A DNA stretch of 64,000 nucleotides from NCBI RefSeq assembly GCF_001423265.1, contig NZ_LMND01000030.1, positions 22,768 to 86,767 on the forward strand, given 5' to 3'. This DNA is from Methylobacterium sp. Leaf108 (lineage in GTDB: Bacteria; Pseudomonadota; Alphaproteobacteria; Rhizobiales; Beijerinckiaceae). Both the position numbers and the translations under genes were made by a program. The notes beneath the pieces are model-generated. The model worked only from the letters and a program-made list of their open reading frames with translations, had not been told where the DNA came from and ran no database searches. Shown here one piece after another: positions 37,051-45,816 of the stretch; position 1 is the stretch's first letter; each line of letters opens with the position of its first letter.

Positions 37051-38412
37051 ATGGGCGACGTGCGCAAATATTTCGGAACCGACGGCATCCGAGGACTGGC
37101 CAACGGCGTGATCACGCCGGAACTGGCGCTCAAGGTGGGGCAGGCCGCCGGCCTGGTGTTCCAGCGCGGCGACCACCGCCATCGCGTCGTCATCGGCAAG
37201 GACACCCGTCTGTCGGGCTACATGATCGAGACCGCGCTCATGGCCGGCTTCACCTCCGTGGGGATGGACGTGCTCCAGCTCGGTCCGATGCCGACGCCGG
37301 CCGTGGCCATGCTGACCCGCTCGATGCGCGCCGACATCGGCGTGATGATCTCGGCCTCGCACAACGCCTATGAGGACAACGGCATCAAGCTGTTCGGCCC
37401 GGACGGGTTCAAGCTCTCCGACGAGGTCGAGCGCGAGATCGAGGCCTTGATCGACGGTGCCCTGCACAAGCGGCTGGCCGGCTCCCTCGACATCGGCCGG
37501 GCCAAGCGGATCGAGAGCGTGCACGCCCGCTACATCGAGTTCGCCAAGCGCACCCTGCCGCGCCAGGTCACCCTCGACGGCCTGCGCGTGGTGGTCGATT
37601 GCGCCAACGGCGCCGGCTACCGGGTCGCGCCCGAGACCCTGTGGGAGCTCGGTGCCGAGGTCATCGCCATCGGCGTCGAGCCGGACGGCTTCAACATCAA
37701 CCGTGGGGTCGGCTCGACGGCGCCGGCGGCGCTGGCCGCCAAGGTCCGCGAATTGCGCGCCGACATCGGCATCGCCCTCGACGGCGACGCCGACCGCGTG
37801 CTGATCGTCGACGAGAAGGGCCAGACCGTCGACGGCGACCAGCTCATGGCGGTGATCGCCCGCTCGTGGAAGGAAGACGACCGGCTGACCAAGCCCGGCA
37901 TCGTCGCCACGATCATGTCGAACCTCGGCCTCGAACGCTATCTGGCCGGCATCGACCTCACCCTGGCGCGCACGGCGGTGGGCGACCGCTACGTCCTCGA
38001 GCATATGCGTGAGCACGGCTACAACCTCGGCGGCGAGCAGTCCGGCCACATCATCATGTCCGACTACGCCACCACCGGCGACGGCCTCGTGGCGGCCCTG
38101 CAGGTGCTCAGCGTCGTCAAGCGCCTGGAACGGCCGGTGAGCGATGTCTGCCACTGCTTCGATCCGTTGCCGCAGATCCTACGCAACGTCCGCTACGGCG
38201 CCGGCGAGCCGTTGAAGCAGGACACCGTGGTGACCGCGATCGAGCACGCGCGCTCGCGCCTGGGCAATGCCGGACGCCTGGTCATCAGGCCCTCGGGCAC
38301 CGAGCCGGTGATCCGGGTGATGGCGGAGGGCGACGACCGTGGCCTCGTCTCCGCGGTGGTGGACGACGTCGTCGATGCGGTCGCCCGGGTGGCGGCCAAG
38401 GCCGCCGCCTGA
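37051..38412 (+). CDS. glmM: Phosphoglucosamine mutase
   Basis: Interconverts glucosamine-6-phosphate and glucosamine-1-phosphate for UDP-GlcNAc synthesis, feeding peptidoglycan and LPS. The 453-residue product begins [11 protein letters not shown], carries the active serine in [14 protein letters not shown] near residue 103, the metal loop DGDADR near 245, the sugar loop GGEQSGH near 330 and the phosphate loop [12 protein letters not shown] near 415. It lies behind the ftsH terminator and so probably has its own promoter in the 37 kb gap. Confidence 0.97.
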   Translation: MGDVRKYFGTDGIRGLANGVITPELALKVGQAAGLVFQRGDHRHRVVIGKDTRLSGYMIETALMAGFTSVGMDVLQLGPMPTPAVAMLTRSMRADIGVMISASHNAYEDNGIKLFGPDGFKLSDEVEREIEALIDGALHKRLAGSLDIGRAKRIESVHARYIEFAKRTLPRQVTLDGLRVVVDCANGAGYRVAPETLWELGAEVIAIGVEPDGFNINRGVGSTAPAALAAKVRELRADIGIALDGDADRVLIVDEKGQTVDGDQLMAVIARSWKEDDRLTKPGIVATIMSNLGLERYLAGIDLTLARTAVGDRYVLEHMREHGYNLGGEQSGHIIMSDYATTGDGLVAALQVLSVVKRLERPVSDVCHCFDPLPQILRNVRYGAGEPLKQDTVVTAIEHARSRLGNAGRLVIRPSGTEPVIRVMAEGDDRGLVSAVVDDVVDAVARVAAKAAA

Positions 38413-38423
38413 GGGCCGGCGCC

Positions 38424-38756
38424 TCAGGGCGATTCGTCGTCCAGGAGAGCGGGCGCGAGGCGGCGCCAGGCCGCCAGCAGGACCCGGCCGACGAACGCCT
38501 CGTCCGCGTCCCACAGATCGAGGTTGGTCCAGCCCCGGCGACCCCAGGCTCCCTCGATGGGCGTGAGCAGGCAGGGTGCCTCCTCGTCGAGGGTGGCGAT
38601 ATCGGCCGGCGTGAGCCGGACCACCAGACGCTCCTCCTCCAGCCACAGGGTCGCGAAGATGCGCCCGGCGAGGCGGAAGTCGGGGTTGCCGTTGTGGGCG
38701 CCTTCGACCACCTCGGGCAGCCTCGATGCCAGCCGGGTCACGTCCGTGGCGAGCAT
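38424..38756 (-). CDS. MmcQ/YjbR family protein
   Basis: A 110-residue protein of the MmcQ/YjbR (DUF419) family, with a fold like the DNA-binding domain of TEA/MmcQ proteins, function unknown. The pattern VVEGAHNGNPDFRLAGRIFATL and the C-terminal GRRGWTNLDLWDADEAFVGRVLLAAWRRLAP match the family. It converges with glmM at 12 bases. Confidence 0.85.
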   Translation of the reverse strand: MLATDVTRLASRLPEVVEGAHNGNPDFRLAGRIFATLWLEEERLVVRLTPADIATLDEEAPCLLTPIEGAWGRRGWTNLDLWDADEAFVGRVLLAAWRRLAPALLDDESP

Positions 38757-38958
38757 GATCTGACTCTTTCCTTGAGGTGTCGGCGGACGGGAGCTGCCGT
38801 CCGCACGTGCGAGAGGGATTCCATCGCCGGGATTCTACGTCCGGTAGAAATGTCCCGCGAGGTGTTTCGGCCAGGGTGTTGATGGCAGCCCTGATCTTCG
38901 TGCCGACATGAACAGAGGGTTAAATTCAGTAACGCGGCACTAGGGATAACTTTTAACG

Positions 38959-38973
38959 TTAAGCCTGATTTAA
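38959..38973. promoter_or_regulatory. CtrA-box-like sequence upstream of outer membrane protein gene
   Basis: TTAA (38959-38962), seven bases, TTAA (38970-38973) followed by CC is an exact TTAA-N7-TTAA CtrA site, about 80 bases before the ATG. It lies in an AT-rich stretch (38915-38980), unusual in this DNA, that also has a weaker TTAA-N7-AACG (38920s). Function is inferred from the consensus known in Caulobacter. Confidence 0.45.
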
Positions 38974-39051
38974 CCTCTTGGGGACATCCTCCAACTCGTC
39001 ATCCAAGCCGGCGCCCGAGCTTCCGGCACGCGATCGAGTAAAGGACACCCC

Positions 39052-39960
39052 ATGCGCCGCTCCAAGCTCTCCGCTTTGGCGCGCTCGATCACGCTCCTTG
39101 TGAGCGTGGGAGCGCCATGCCTCGCCCAGGCCGCCGACCTCCTGCCCCCGCTGCCCCCCGAGCCGCTGCCCCCGCCGATCGAGATCGGCGGCGGCTGGTA
39201 CCTGCGCGGCGACGTCGGTGTCGGTGCGGTCGAAGTCTCCAAGATCAAGACCATCATCCCGGGCGGCGGCGCGCTGCCGCCGGCCTACGGCATCGACCAG
39301 AAGGCGGTCTCCGAGCAGTACTTCGCCGGCGGCGGTGTCGGCTACCAGTTCAACGCGTTCCTGCGCGGCGACATCACGGGTGAGTACCGTGGCGGCAGCC
39401 GGATCAGCTTCAGCGACAGCTTCAATGCCTTCGACGGCAACGGCCGCCAGATCTTCGACGGCCAGGGCCGGCCCTACAAGTCGATCAACTTCTACAACGG
39501 CAACATCTCGTCGGTGGTCGTCATGGCCAACGGCTACATCGATCTCGGCACCTGGTACGGCGTGACGCCGTTCGTCGGCGGCGGCGCCGGCTACGCCTTC
39601 CACAAGATGTCGGGCTTCCACGATGTCGGCGCCGGCGGCGCCACCGGCGGCTTCGGCTACGCCCCGGACAAGAAGTCGTCCAGCTTCGCCTGGGCGGCGC
39701 AGGCCGGCCTCGCCTATGCCGTGACGCCCAACGTCAGCCTCGAACTGGCCTATCGCTACATGAACCTCGGGACCGTGAAGTCCGGCAACGTCGCCTGCTT
39801 CAACGATCCGGGCTGCGGGTACGTCAGCTACCAGGCCAAGGAGATCACCTCCCACGACGTGAAGCTCGGCATGCGCTGGCTGCTCGGCGGCGTCGGTGTC
39901 GCCGCCCTGCCGCCGCTGGCCCCGAGCTACGAGCCCGGCCCGCTGGTGCGCAAGTACTGA
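39052..39960 (+). CDS. Outer membrane beta-barrel protein, Omp25/porin-like (copy 1)
   Basis: A 302-residue outer-membrane protein. Signal peptide at 1-27 (ending AQA-A), then a proline-rich stretch (PPLPPEPLPPP), then a beta-barrel of alternating strands (GWYLRGDVGVGAVEV, FAGGGVGYQFNAFLRGDITGEYRG, GYIDLGTWYGVTPFVGGGAGYAF, LAYAVTPNVSLELAYRYMNLG). It ends in DVKLGMRWLLG with a further tail to the final tyrosine. The pattern is that of the eight-stranded OmpA-like/Omp25 family common in Hyphomicrobiales. It has its own terminator. Confidence 0.85.
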   Translation: MRRSKLSALARSITLLVSVGAPCLAQAADLLPPLPPEPLPPPIEIGGGWYLRGDVGVGAVEVSKIKTIIPGGGALPPAYGIDQKAVSEQYFAGGGVGYQFNAFLRGDITGEYRGGSRISFSDSFNAFDGNGRQIFDGQGRPYKSINFYNGNISSVVVMANGYIDLGTWYGVTPFVGGGAGYAFHKMSGFHDVGAGGATGGFGYAPDKKSSSFAWAAQAGLAYAVTPNVSLELAYRYMNLGTVKSGNVACFNDPGCGYVSYQAKEITSHDVKLGMRWLLGGVGVAALPPLAPSYEPGPLVRKY

Positions 39961-40006
39961 TCGCAGACCCGTTCCGCCGCGAACGGCGACTGGGAACTCG
40001 AGACGA

Positions 40007-40042
40007 GGGCGACGCGGACATCGGGTCCGCGCCGCCCTTTTT
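40007..40042 (+). terminator. Intrinsic terminator after outer membrane protein gene
   Basis: GGGC (40007-40010) and GCCC (40034-40037) frame an inner 7-bp stem CGCGGAC/GTCCGCG (40013-40019, 40025-40031), followed by TTTTT at 40038-40042. It stands 47 bases after the stop. Confidence 0.85.
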
Positions 40043-40172
40043 GCTGTCGGAGCGATCCCGATCGCCGCCCGAGAAATGCGATCCCGGCAACCGGTTATTA
40101 AGGTTACCCAAGTAGAACGGGACAACAGGCTCAGCACGCCTCCCTAGAGGCCACGCCTTGAGGACGATCCCC

Positions 40173-41003
40173 ATGCGTACCCTGATTGGTTTCCTTGTCG
40201 CGGGACTGGCCGCTTTCGGAACTCCGGCGGCCCAGGCGGCCGATCTCGACTACGGCGTCCTGCGCGGCGCGGAATACGACACTCCGGTGCAGACCGTCGA
40301 TTGGACCGGCGTCTATGTCGGCGGGCACGGCGGCTACACCGGAACCAGTGTGGGCTTCGGCAACGCCGGCCGGTCCGAGATCGCCCAGATCGTGAGGGGA
40401 TTGCGGGTCGAGGCGGAGTACGGCGTGTCCGGAAGCAACCGCCTGCGGTCGAAGAACGGACGCGGCGGCTCCTTCGGTGGATTCGCGGGCTACAACATGC
40501 AGTTCGACGATACCGTCGTCGGCATCGAGGTCGATTACACCAGTCTGAACCAGTCCGTCGCCTCGTCCGACAGCCTCGGCCGCAACGTGACGCTGAGCAA
40601 CGGCCTCTACGACAGTTTCGCGATCGCCACTCGTTCGAGCGCGAAGATGATCGACTACGGCACGATCCGGGCCCGCGGCGGCTTCGCCTTCGGTCCGTTC
40701 ATGCCCTTCGCCACGGCGGGTATCGCCTTCGGCCGGGCCGAAGTCCGCAACCAGGTCCAGGTGAGCCTGCGGGAGTACACCGACAACACCCGGACCACGC
40801 TCGTGGGCGCGCTCGACCAGTCGGGCGGCGGCGGCGCGAAGGAGAAATATGCCCTCGGCTTCGCGGCGGGCGGCGGCATCGACTACGCCATCACCTCCAA
40901 CGTCTTCCTGCGTGCGGAATACCAGTACATCCAGTTCGCCGACTTCGGGGACCAGAAGGTCCACCTCAACACCGTCCGCGGCGCGCTCGGCGTGAAGTTC
41001 TGA
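40173..41003 (+). CDS. Outer membrane beta-barrel protein, Omp25-like (copy 2)
   Basis: A 276-residue outer-membrane protein with signal peptide 1-23 (ending AQA-A), VDWTGVYVGGHGGYTG (typical first barrel strand) and the C-terminal RAEYQYIQFADFG, then VRGALGVKF, ending in phenylalanine as barrel proteins do. The ATG at 40173 has AGGA 9-12 bases upstream, so a TTG five codons earlier is less likely. It shares no long stretch with the barrel gene before it, so it is a distant member of the same type. A short secreted-protein gene follows at 28 bases. Confidence 0.85.
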   Translation: MRTLIGFLVAGLAAFGTPAAQAADLDYGVLRGAEYDTPVQTVDWTGVYVGGHGGYTGTSVGFGNAGRSEIAQIVRGLRVEAEYGVSGSNRLRSKNGRGGSFGGFAGYNMQFDDTVVGIEVDYTSLNQSVASSDSLGRNVTLSNGLYDSFAIATRSSAKMIDYGTIRARGGFAFGPFMPFATAGIAFGRAEVRNQVQVSLREYTDNTRTTLVGALDQSGGGGAKEKYALGFAAGGGIDYAITSNVFLRAEYQYIQFADFGDQKVHLNTVRGALGVKF

Positions 41004-41031
41004 TCCACCGACCGTTCAGCGAGACGTCTCC

Positions 41032-41301
41032 ATGATCCGCACCTTCATCCTCGGCACCGCCCTCGCGCTCGGCCTGGTGTCGCTGGCCCAGGCCGACGGT
41101 TTCGAGCCGGGCCGCGAGCCGGCCTACGACCGGCCGCGTGTGCAACGGGTCGTCCATCACCGCCGTCTCATTACGGTGCGGCGGCGCTACGTGACGCGGC
41201 ACGTGTATCACGAGCGGCACGTCCGCCCGATTGCACCGGGTGGCCTCACCCACTCGCTCAACGTGCCGATCTATAACGTGCCGCCGCGCCGGTTTCCCTG
41301 A
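41032..41301 (+). CDS. Small Arg/His-rich secreted protein
   Basis: An 89-residue product with signal peptide 1-20 (FILGTALALGLVSLAQA). The mature chain is rich in arginine, histidine and tyrosine (VVHHRRLITVRRRYVTRHVY), suggesting a surface-bound, possibly metal- or polyanion-binding peptide. It follows the barrel gene by 28 bases. No named family is recognised. Confidence 0.65.
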   Translation: MIRTFILGTALALGLVSLAQADGFEPGREPAYDRPRVQRVVHHRRLITVRRRYVTRHVYHERHVRPIAPGGLTHSLNVPIYNVPPRRFP

Positions 41302-41308
41302 GACCGGC

Positions 41309-41857
41309 TCAGCTCTCGAGCTCGCTGTCCCAGTAAAGGTAGTCGAGCCAGGTGTGGTGGTAGTCGCGGTGGTCGAACTCCGGCTGGCGGTGGTGCAGTT
41401 CGTACCGGGTCGGCCGGCGCGGCTCGTTCAGAAGCGGCATCTCGGCTTCCGCGGGCGTGCGGTTCGACTTTCGCAGGTTGCACGGGGAACAGGCGGCGAC
41501 CACGTTCTCCCAGCTCGACAGGCCGCCGCGTGAGCGCGGCACCACATGGTCGAAGGTCAGGCCGCCCGAGGGCAGGCGCAGGCCGCAGTACTGGCACGAG
41601 AACGTATCGCGCAGGTAGATGTTGTAGCGGGTGAAGGCCGGGCTGCGCGCCAGCGTGACGTAGTTCTTCAGCGCCACCACGCTCGGCACCCGCAGCGACC
41701 GGCTTGGCGAGCGCGCCTCGGTATCGTAGGTCGCCACCAGGGTGACGCGGTCGAGGAACAGCGCGGTGAAGGCGTCCTTCCAGGACCACAGCGAGAGCGG
41801 ATTGTAGGAGAGCGGCCGGTAATCCGCGTTCAGCACGAGCGTCTGGAGGTCGAGCAT
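41309..41857 (-). CDS. HNH endonuclease family protein
   Basis: A 182-residue nuclease-like protein. The zinc pair Cys-x-x-Cys is in CQYCGLRLPSG near 105, the HNH core is TFDHVVPRSRGG near 117 with a later ENVVAACSPCN pair near 133. The N-terminal block MLDLQTLVLNADYRPLSYNPLS is typical of a widespread solitary HNH family in Alphaproteobacteria. The ATG at 41857 is preferred because it starts this block and has purines (GAGAG) upstream. No modification gene is adjacent, so restriction is not supported. Confidence 0.88.
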   Translation of the reverse strand: MLDLQTLVLNADYRPLSYNPLSLWSWKDAFTALFLDRVTLVATYDTEARSPSRSLRVPSVVALKNYVTLARSPAFTRYNIYLRDTFSCQYCGLRLPSGGLTFDHVVPRSRGGLSSWENVVAACSPCNLRKSNRTPAEAEMPLLNEPRRPTRYELHHRQPEFDHRDYHHTWLDYLYWDSELES

Positions 41858-42514
41858 CGGCGCTACTCTCTGTACGGTTCGCTGATGGGACAACGCGTCG
41901 AACGCGTCGAAGGCGCCGTCCCATCGCCATCGCAGAGCGTGACCCGCTCGCTCGGGCGCGAGTCCCATGACCCACCCGGCAAGCGGGGAGGGCGGCGCCA
42001 TGGCCGGGACGGGGGAGGGGACGGAACGGATGGCACCGGCCAAAAGCGGTCGCATCGGGCGAAAACGCCCGGCGCGTGGCGGGGATCATCGGCACGGACG
42101 ATCGGCGCCACCTCCTCGCACAGATACGAAAAGGCACGGTCCATTGCGCGGTAGTCTAATATCAGCGTGACAGGCTTGTGAAGGTTGCCCGTGTCGACTG
42201 CGACGTCACACACAGGGTTCGTCCGCTGCGGCTCTCCCAGGAATGCCGGGCCCGGGAATGCCGGGCCTCGGAATGATGGGCTTCGGAAGGCTAGGCTCCG
42301 TAATGCAGGGCCTAGCCGCGCCCCCGGCGATCCCGCCCTGTCTCCACCGCATCGCCGGGAGCACCGTTTCGCCCCATTGCTTGGCGAGAGACGGCGCGTG
42401 TCACGGTGGTGCCGCCCTCGCGGCACGGGGTCTGCGTTCCGCCGGGTCCCGGATCGGTGACGAACGAATCCGACGAGAGTCGGCGCCGGGAGCCGGCGCC
42501 CCGAAAGGAACGAG
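41858..42514. other. Long intergenic region with 15-bp tandem repeats
   Basis: This 657-base gap between the HNH gene and the channel gene holds no gene I can support. It includes an AT-richer patch near 42110-42200 (promoter region for the HNH gene) and five 15-bp repeats at 42240-42314. Open frames on both strands run through it, but they are arginine- and proline-rich. Confidence 0.5.
42240..42314. repeat. Five tandem 15-bp repeats
   Basis: Units start at 42240, 42255, 42270, 42285 and 42300; the first two differ at the last two positions only, and the others drift (pattern GGAATGNNGGGCYYN). A 15-bp unit is five codons; read on the plus strand one frame gives MPGPG-MPGLG-MMGFG-like pentapeptides, on the minus strand AFxGP-like ones. 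No gene call covers them with confidence. They lie about 200 bases before the channel start. Confidence 0.85.
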
Positions 42515-45286
42515 ATGGGTCAGGCCATATCGCGCATCCACGCCATCGTCCGGGATCGATCCGGTGAGAGGTCGTCGTGCTTGCGCCGGTCCTGGCGCGA
42601 CGCGGTGGTCGCGATCTCCGCCGTCCTGCTGTTCGGCATGACGCCCGGGGCGCTCCGGGCCCAAGAATCGGCGGCTCCGGCCGAGAAGGCCAGGCCCGCG
42701 ACGGCGGGCAAGCCAAGCGAAGGCAAGCCGAGCGAAGGCAAAGCGACAGAGACCAAGCCGACTGGCGCCGGCACGACGGCCGGAAAGCCCACCGACAAGG
42801 CGGTCGAGGAGGAGGAGGTCGAGGAGAAGCCCGTCGTCTCCGAGATGATCCAGGGGATTCGCGACCGGCTCGACAAGGCCAAGCAGGATCTCGACGCCCG
42901 CGAGAAGATCGTCTCCAGCCGGACCGCGGCCGCCGGCGACCTCCTGCGCGCCCGCGACGGCCTCGATACGGTGGCCGACGGGATCCGGCGCATCATCGAC
43001 CTGACGCAGCCGCGCCTCGATGCCGCCCGCGAACGCCTGAACCAGCTCGGCCCCAAACCCAAGGATGGCGAGGAGGGCGACGACGTCGCCAAGGAACGCT
43101 CCGAGCGCGAGCACGCCGTCGCCGAGATCGACGAGACGCAGCGCCTGGCGAAATCGCTGCTGGTGCAGAGCGAGCAGATCCTCGACCAGGTCTCGAACCG
43201 GCGCCGGGCCGCCTTCACGCGCGGCCTGTTCGAACGGTCCTCGCCCCTCGTCAGTCCCGACCTGTGGATGCGGGTGACCGCCGACATTCCCCGCGACCTG
43301 CGGGCCCTGCAGAGCGCGGTCACCGACCTGCCGGACCTTTTCACCCGCAACGGCACGCTCGGCAACCTGCTGCTGCTGGGCGTCGCCTTCGGCATCTCGG
43401 GCGCCCTGTACTTCGGGCGCCGCAACATCGCGCCGCGCTTCGGACGCCGGGGCAAGGCGGTGGTCGATCCGCCCCGGCGCCAGCGGCTGATGGCGGCCTG
43501 GCGGGTGTTCCTCGTTGGCACCGTGCCGGCGCTGGCGGGAAGCTATGCGGTCTACTACGCCCTGGACGCCACCGACCTGATGCCGCCGCGCCTGATGCCG
43601 ATGGCCGGCGCCATTCTGATCGGGCTGGCCTTCGTCGCCTTCGTGCAATCCCTGTGCGACGCGTTGCTCTCGCCGGACAAGCCGTCTTGGCGCCTGGCGC
43701 CGGTGAGCGACGCGGCCGCCTCGCGCCTCACGCTCCTGGCGGTGAGCATCGCCGTCGTGATCTCGGTGGTGAAGACGATCGAGGCCTTGAATTCCGGCAT
43801 CTCGGCCGCGCTGCCGGTCTCCATCGCCACCCGGGGCATCGGGGCGCTGGCGACCGTGCTGATCCTCGCCATCGGCCTGCATCGCTTCGCCGACACGCAG
43901 GACGAGGAGGAGGCCTGCCTCGGCCCCTACGTGCCGCCGGACAACGCCACCACCATCGGGGGGCCGGCCCGGCTGCTCGGCTGGGCGGTGGTGGCGGGCG
44001 TCGGCGCGGCGACGACGGTGGGCTACGTCGCCTTCTCGTCCTTCCTCATCGACCAGATCGTGTGGACGGCGAGCCTGTTCGCGCTCCTCTATCTGCTGAC
44101 GGCCAGCGCCGACACCTTCATCGGCGGCTCGCTCACCGAGCAAACCCGGGTCGCCACGGCCCTCCAGGCCAACACCGGCCTGCGCAAGCGCTCGATCAAC
44201 CAGATCGCGGTGCTGGCCACGGGCTTCGCCAGGGTCGCGCTGGTACTGGTCGCGATCCTGCTGGCATTGGCGCCGTGGGGACTCGATTCGACGGACGTGC
44301 TCACCTCGGTGCGCACGGCCTTCTTCGGCTTCAAGGTCGGCGACGTCACGATCTCGCTCTCCACCATCGCGCTCGCCATCGGCATCCTGGTGCTCGGCGT
44401 GGTGGTCACCAAGGCGATCACGCGCTGGCTGGAAAAGACCTACCTGCCCGCCACCGACCTCGACGCGGGCCTGCGCAACTCGATCGCCACGGTCACCGGC
44501 TATTGCGGCTTCCTGCTCGCCCTCGCCCTGGCCTTTTCGTACCTCGGCCTCAGCCTGGAGAAGCTCACCATCGTGGCCGGCGCCCTGTCGGTCGGCATCG
44601 GCTTCGGTCTCCAGTCCATCGTCAACAACTTCGTCTCGGGCCTGCTCCTCCTGTGGGAGCGGCCGATCCGGGTCGGCGACCAGGTCGTCATCGGCGACAG
44701 CGAGGGCATCGTGAAGCGCATCTCGGTGCGCTCCACCGAGATCCAGACCTTCGACCGCTCGGCGGTGATCGTGCCGAATTCCAACCTGATCTCCGGCATC
44801 GTCAAGAACCGGGTCCGCGGCGACCGGACCGGGCGCGTCAGCATCTTGGTCAGCGTGATGCGCAACCAGGACCCGGTCCGGGCGGCCGAAATGATCACCG
44901 CCTGCGCCACCGCCCATGCCGACGTGCTCAAGTCGCCGGCCCCGCGCGTCGTCTTCCGCAAGATCGGAGACCCGTTCCTCGACTTCGAGTTGCTCGCCTG
45001 GATCACCGACGTCGATTTCGGCACGCGCGTGCAGAGCGACCTCAACTTTTCCGTGTTCAAGGCGTTGTCCGCAGCGCAGATGATCCCTGACCTCGGACCG
45101 GGATCGAGCGTCGTCACCGTCCAGGGATTGGAACCCGTGCAGAACGCCCTCGGCCAGATCGCCACCGCCTTCGCGACGAGTTCGGCGGCGCCCGCCGCGA
45201 CGGGCGCGCCCGGAGCGACGACCCCCGAGGACGGGGACGACGCAGCACCGGCCTCGCGGCGGCGGCCCGCGCGGGCCTCGTCGTGA
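42515..45286 (+). CDS. Mechanosensitive ion channel (MscS family, DUF3772-type)
   Basis: A 923-residue channel of the large MscK/MscM-like type. It has a signal-like segment at about 30-50, a charged low-complexity region with repeated KPSEG at 65-105, a periplasmic coiled-coil domain (about 110-285), then about eleven membrane segments. The MscS pore region is GGALSVGIGFGLQSIVNNF-like (AGALSVGIGFGLQSIV near 690), followed by the beta domain RVGDQVVIGDSEGIV. AAGGAACG precedes the ATG. It releases turgor or small solutes when the membrane is stretched. A CAP-domain lipoprotein overlaps its end. Confidence 0.9.
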   Translation: MGQAISRIHAIVRDRSGERSSCLRRSWRDAVVAISAVLLFGMTPGALRAQESAAPAEKARPATAGKPSEGKPSEGKATETKPTGAGTTAGKPTDKAVEEEEVEEKPVVSEMIQGIRDRLDKAKQDLDAREKIVSSRTAAAGDLLRARDGLDTVADGIRRIIDLTQPRLDAARERLNQLGPKPKDGEEGDDVAKERSEREHAVAEIDETQRLAKSLLVQSEQILDQVSNRRRAAFTRGLFERSSPLVSPDLWMRVTADIPRDLRALQSAVTDLPDLFTRNGTLGNLLLLGVAFGISGALYFGRRNIAPRFGRRGKAVVDPPRRQRLMAAWRVFLVGTVPALAGSYAVYYALDATDLMPPRLMPMAGAILIGLAFVAFVQSLCDALLSPDKPSWRLAPVSDAAASRLTLLAVSIAVVISVVKTIEALNSGISAALPVSIATRGIGALATVLILAIGLHRFADTQDEEEACLGPYVPPDNATTIGGPARLLGWAVVAGVGAATTVGYVAFSSFLIDQIVWTASLFALLYLLTASADTFIGGSLTEQTRVATALQANTGLRKRSINQIAVLATGFARVALVLVAILLALAPWGLDSTDVLTSVRTAFFGFKVGDVTISLSTIALAIGILVLGVVVTKAITRWLEKTYLPATDLDAGLRNSIATVTGYCGFLLALALAFSYLGLSLEKLTIVAGALSVGIGFGLQSIVNNFVSGLLLLWERPIRVGDQVVIGDSEGIVKRISVRSTEIQTFDRSAVIVPNSNLISGIVKNRVRGDRTGRVSILVSVMRNQDPVRAAEMITACATAHADVLKSPAPRVVFRKIGDPFLDFELLAWITDVDFGTRVQSDLNFSVFKALSAAQMIPDLGPGSSVVTVQGLEPVQNALGQIATAFATSSAAPAATGAPGATTPEDGDDAAPASRRRPARASS

Positions 45287-45774
45287 CGCGCGCGCGGCGC
45301 TTCACCGCCGCCATCCTCGCGGGTGCCCCGTTCCTGTCGGGCTGCATGGCCGACCGGTCCGAACCGGCGCCGACCCTGTACCTGGCTCTGGCGACGCCCG
45401 CGGCGCAGATCGATGCCGCCACCGCCCGCGACATGATCTCGGCCTATCGCGCCAGGACCGGCCTCGCGCCGCTGGCCCTCGATCCGGACCTCCAGCGCCT
45501 GGCCCAGGCCGAGGCCGCCGCCATGGCGGTGGCGGACAAGCCGAGCCGGGCCGAGACGGTCAAGAACGCGGTGGGGCGCCTGGGCTACGTCGGCGCCGAG
45601 GCCAACCTCTCGGCCGGCTACCATACCCTGGCCGAAGCCTTCTCGGGCTGGCGCGAGAGCACGGGGCACGACGCCGTCATGCGCGCGCCCGGGGCGCGGC
45701 GGATGGGCATCGCCACCGCCTATGCGCCGAACTCGAAGTACAAGGTCTACTGGGCGCTGCTGGTCGCCGAATAG
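45283..45774 (+). CDS. CAP-domain (SCP-like) lipoprotein
   Basis: A 163-residue secreted protein. Lipobox LSGC at about residue 18-21, then a CAP/SCP fold: MISAYRARTGLAPLALDPDLQRLAQ near 55, FSGWRESTGHDAVMRAPGARRMGI near 125 (the W-x-x-S-x-x-H motif) and VYWALLVA at the end. The start is a GTG overlapping the stop of the channel gene (GTGA), so translation is coupled. CAP proteins in bacteria bind or cut surface components; the role here is unknown. Its end is convergent with motB. Confidence 0.85.
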   Translation: MTRARRFTAAILAGAPFLSGCMADRSEPAPTLYLALATPAAQIDAATARDMISAYRARTGLAPLALDPDLQRLAQAEAAAMAVADKPSRAETVKNAVGRLGYVGAEANLSAGYHTLAEAFSGWRESTGHDAVMRAPGARRMGIATAYAPNSKYKVYWALLVAE

Positions 45775-45816
45775 GACGACCGGCCCGTCTCGCGATGGGC
45801 GTCGGCGCCGGCGGCC

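Noticed and set aside
41309..41857. Restriction-modification system
   Set aside because: The HNH gene is of a common solitary type and no methyltransferase or specificity gene lies nearby.
42185..42641. Protein-coding gene across the 15-bp repeats
   Set aside because: The frames overlap the channel start, are Arg/Pro-rich, have no good ribosome site and no family; only the repeat is reported.
42401..44917. Minus-strand open frame of 838 codons over the channel gene
   Set aside because: It mirrors the channel gene; composition is Arg/Asp/Gln/Gly-rich and no motifs are seen, so it is antisense noise.
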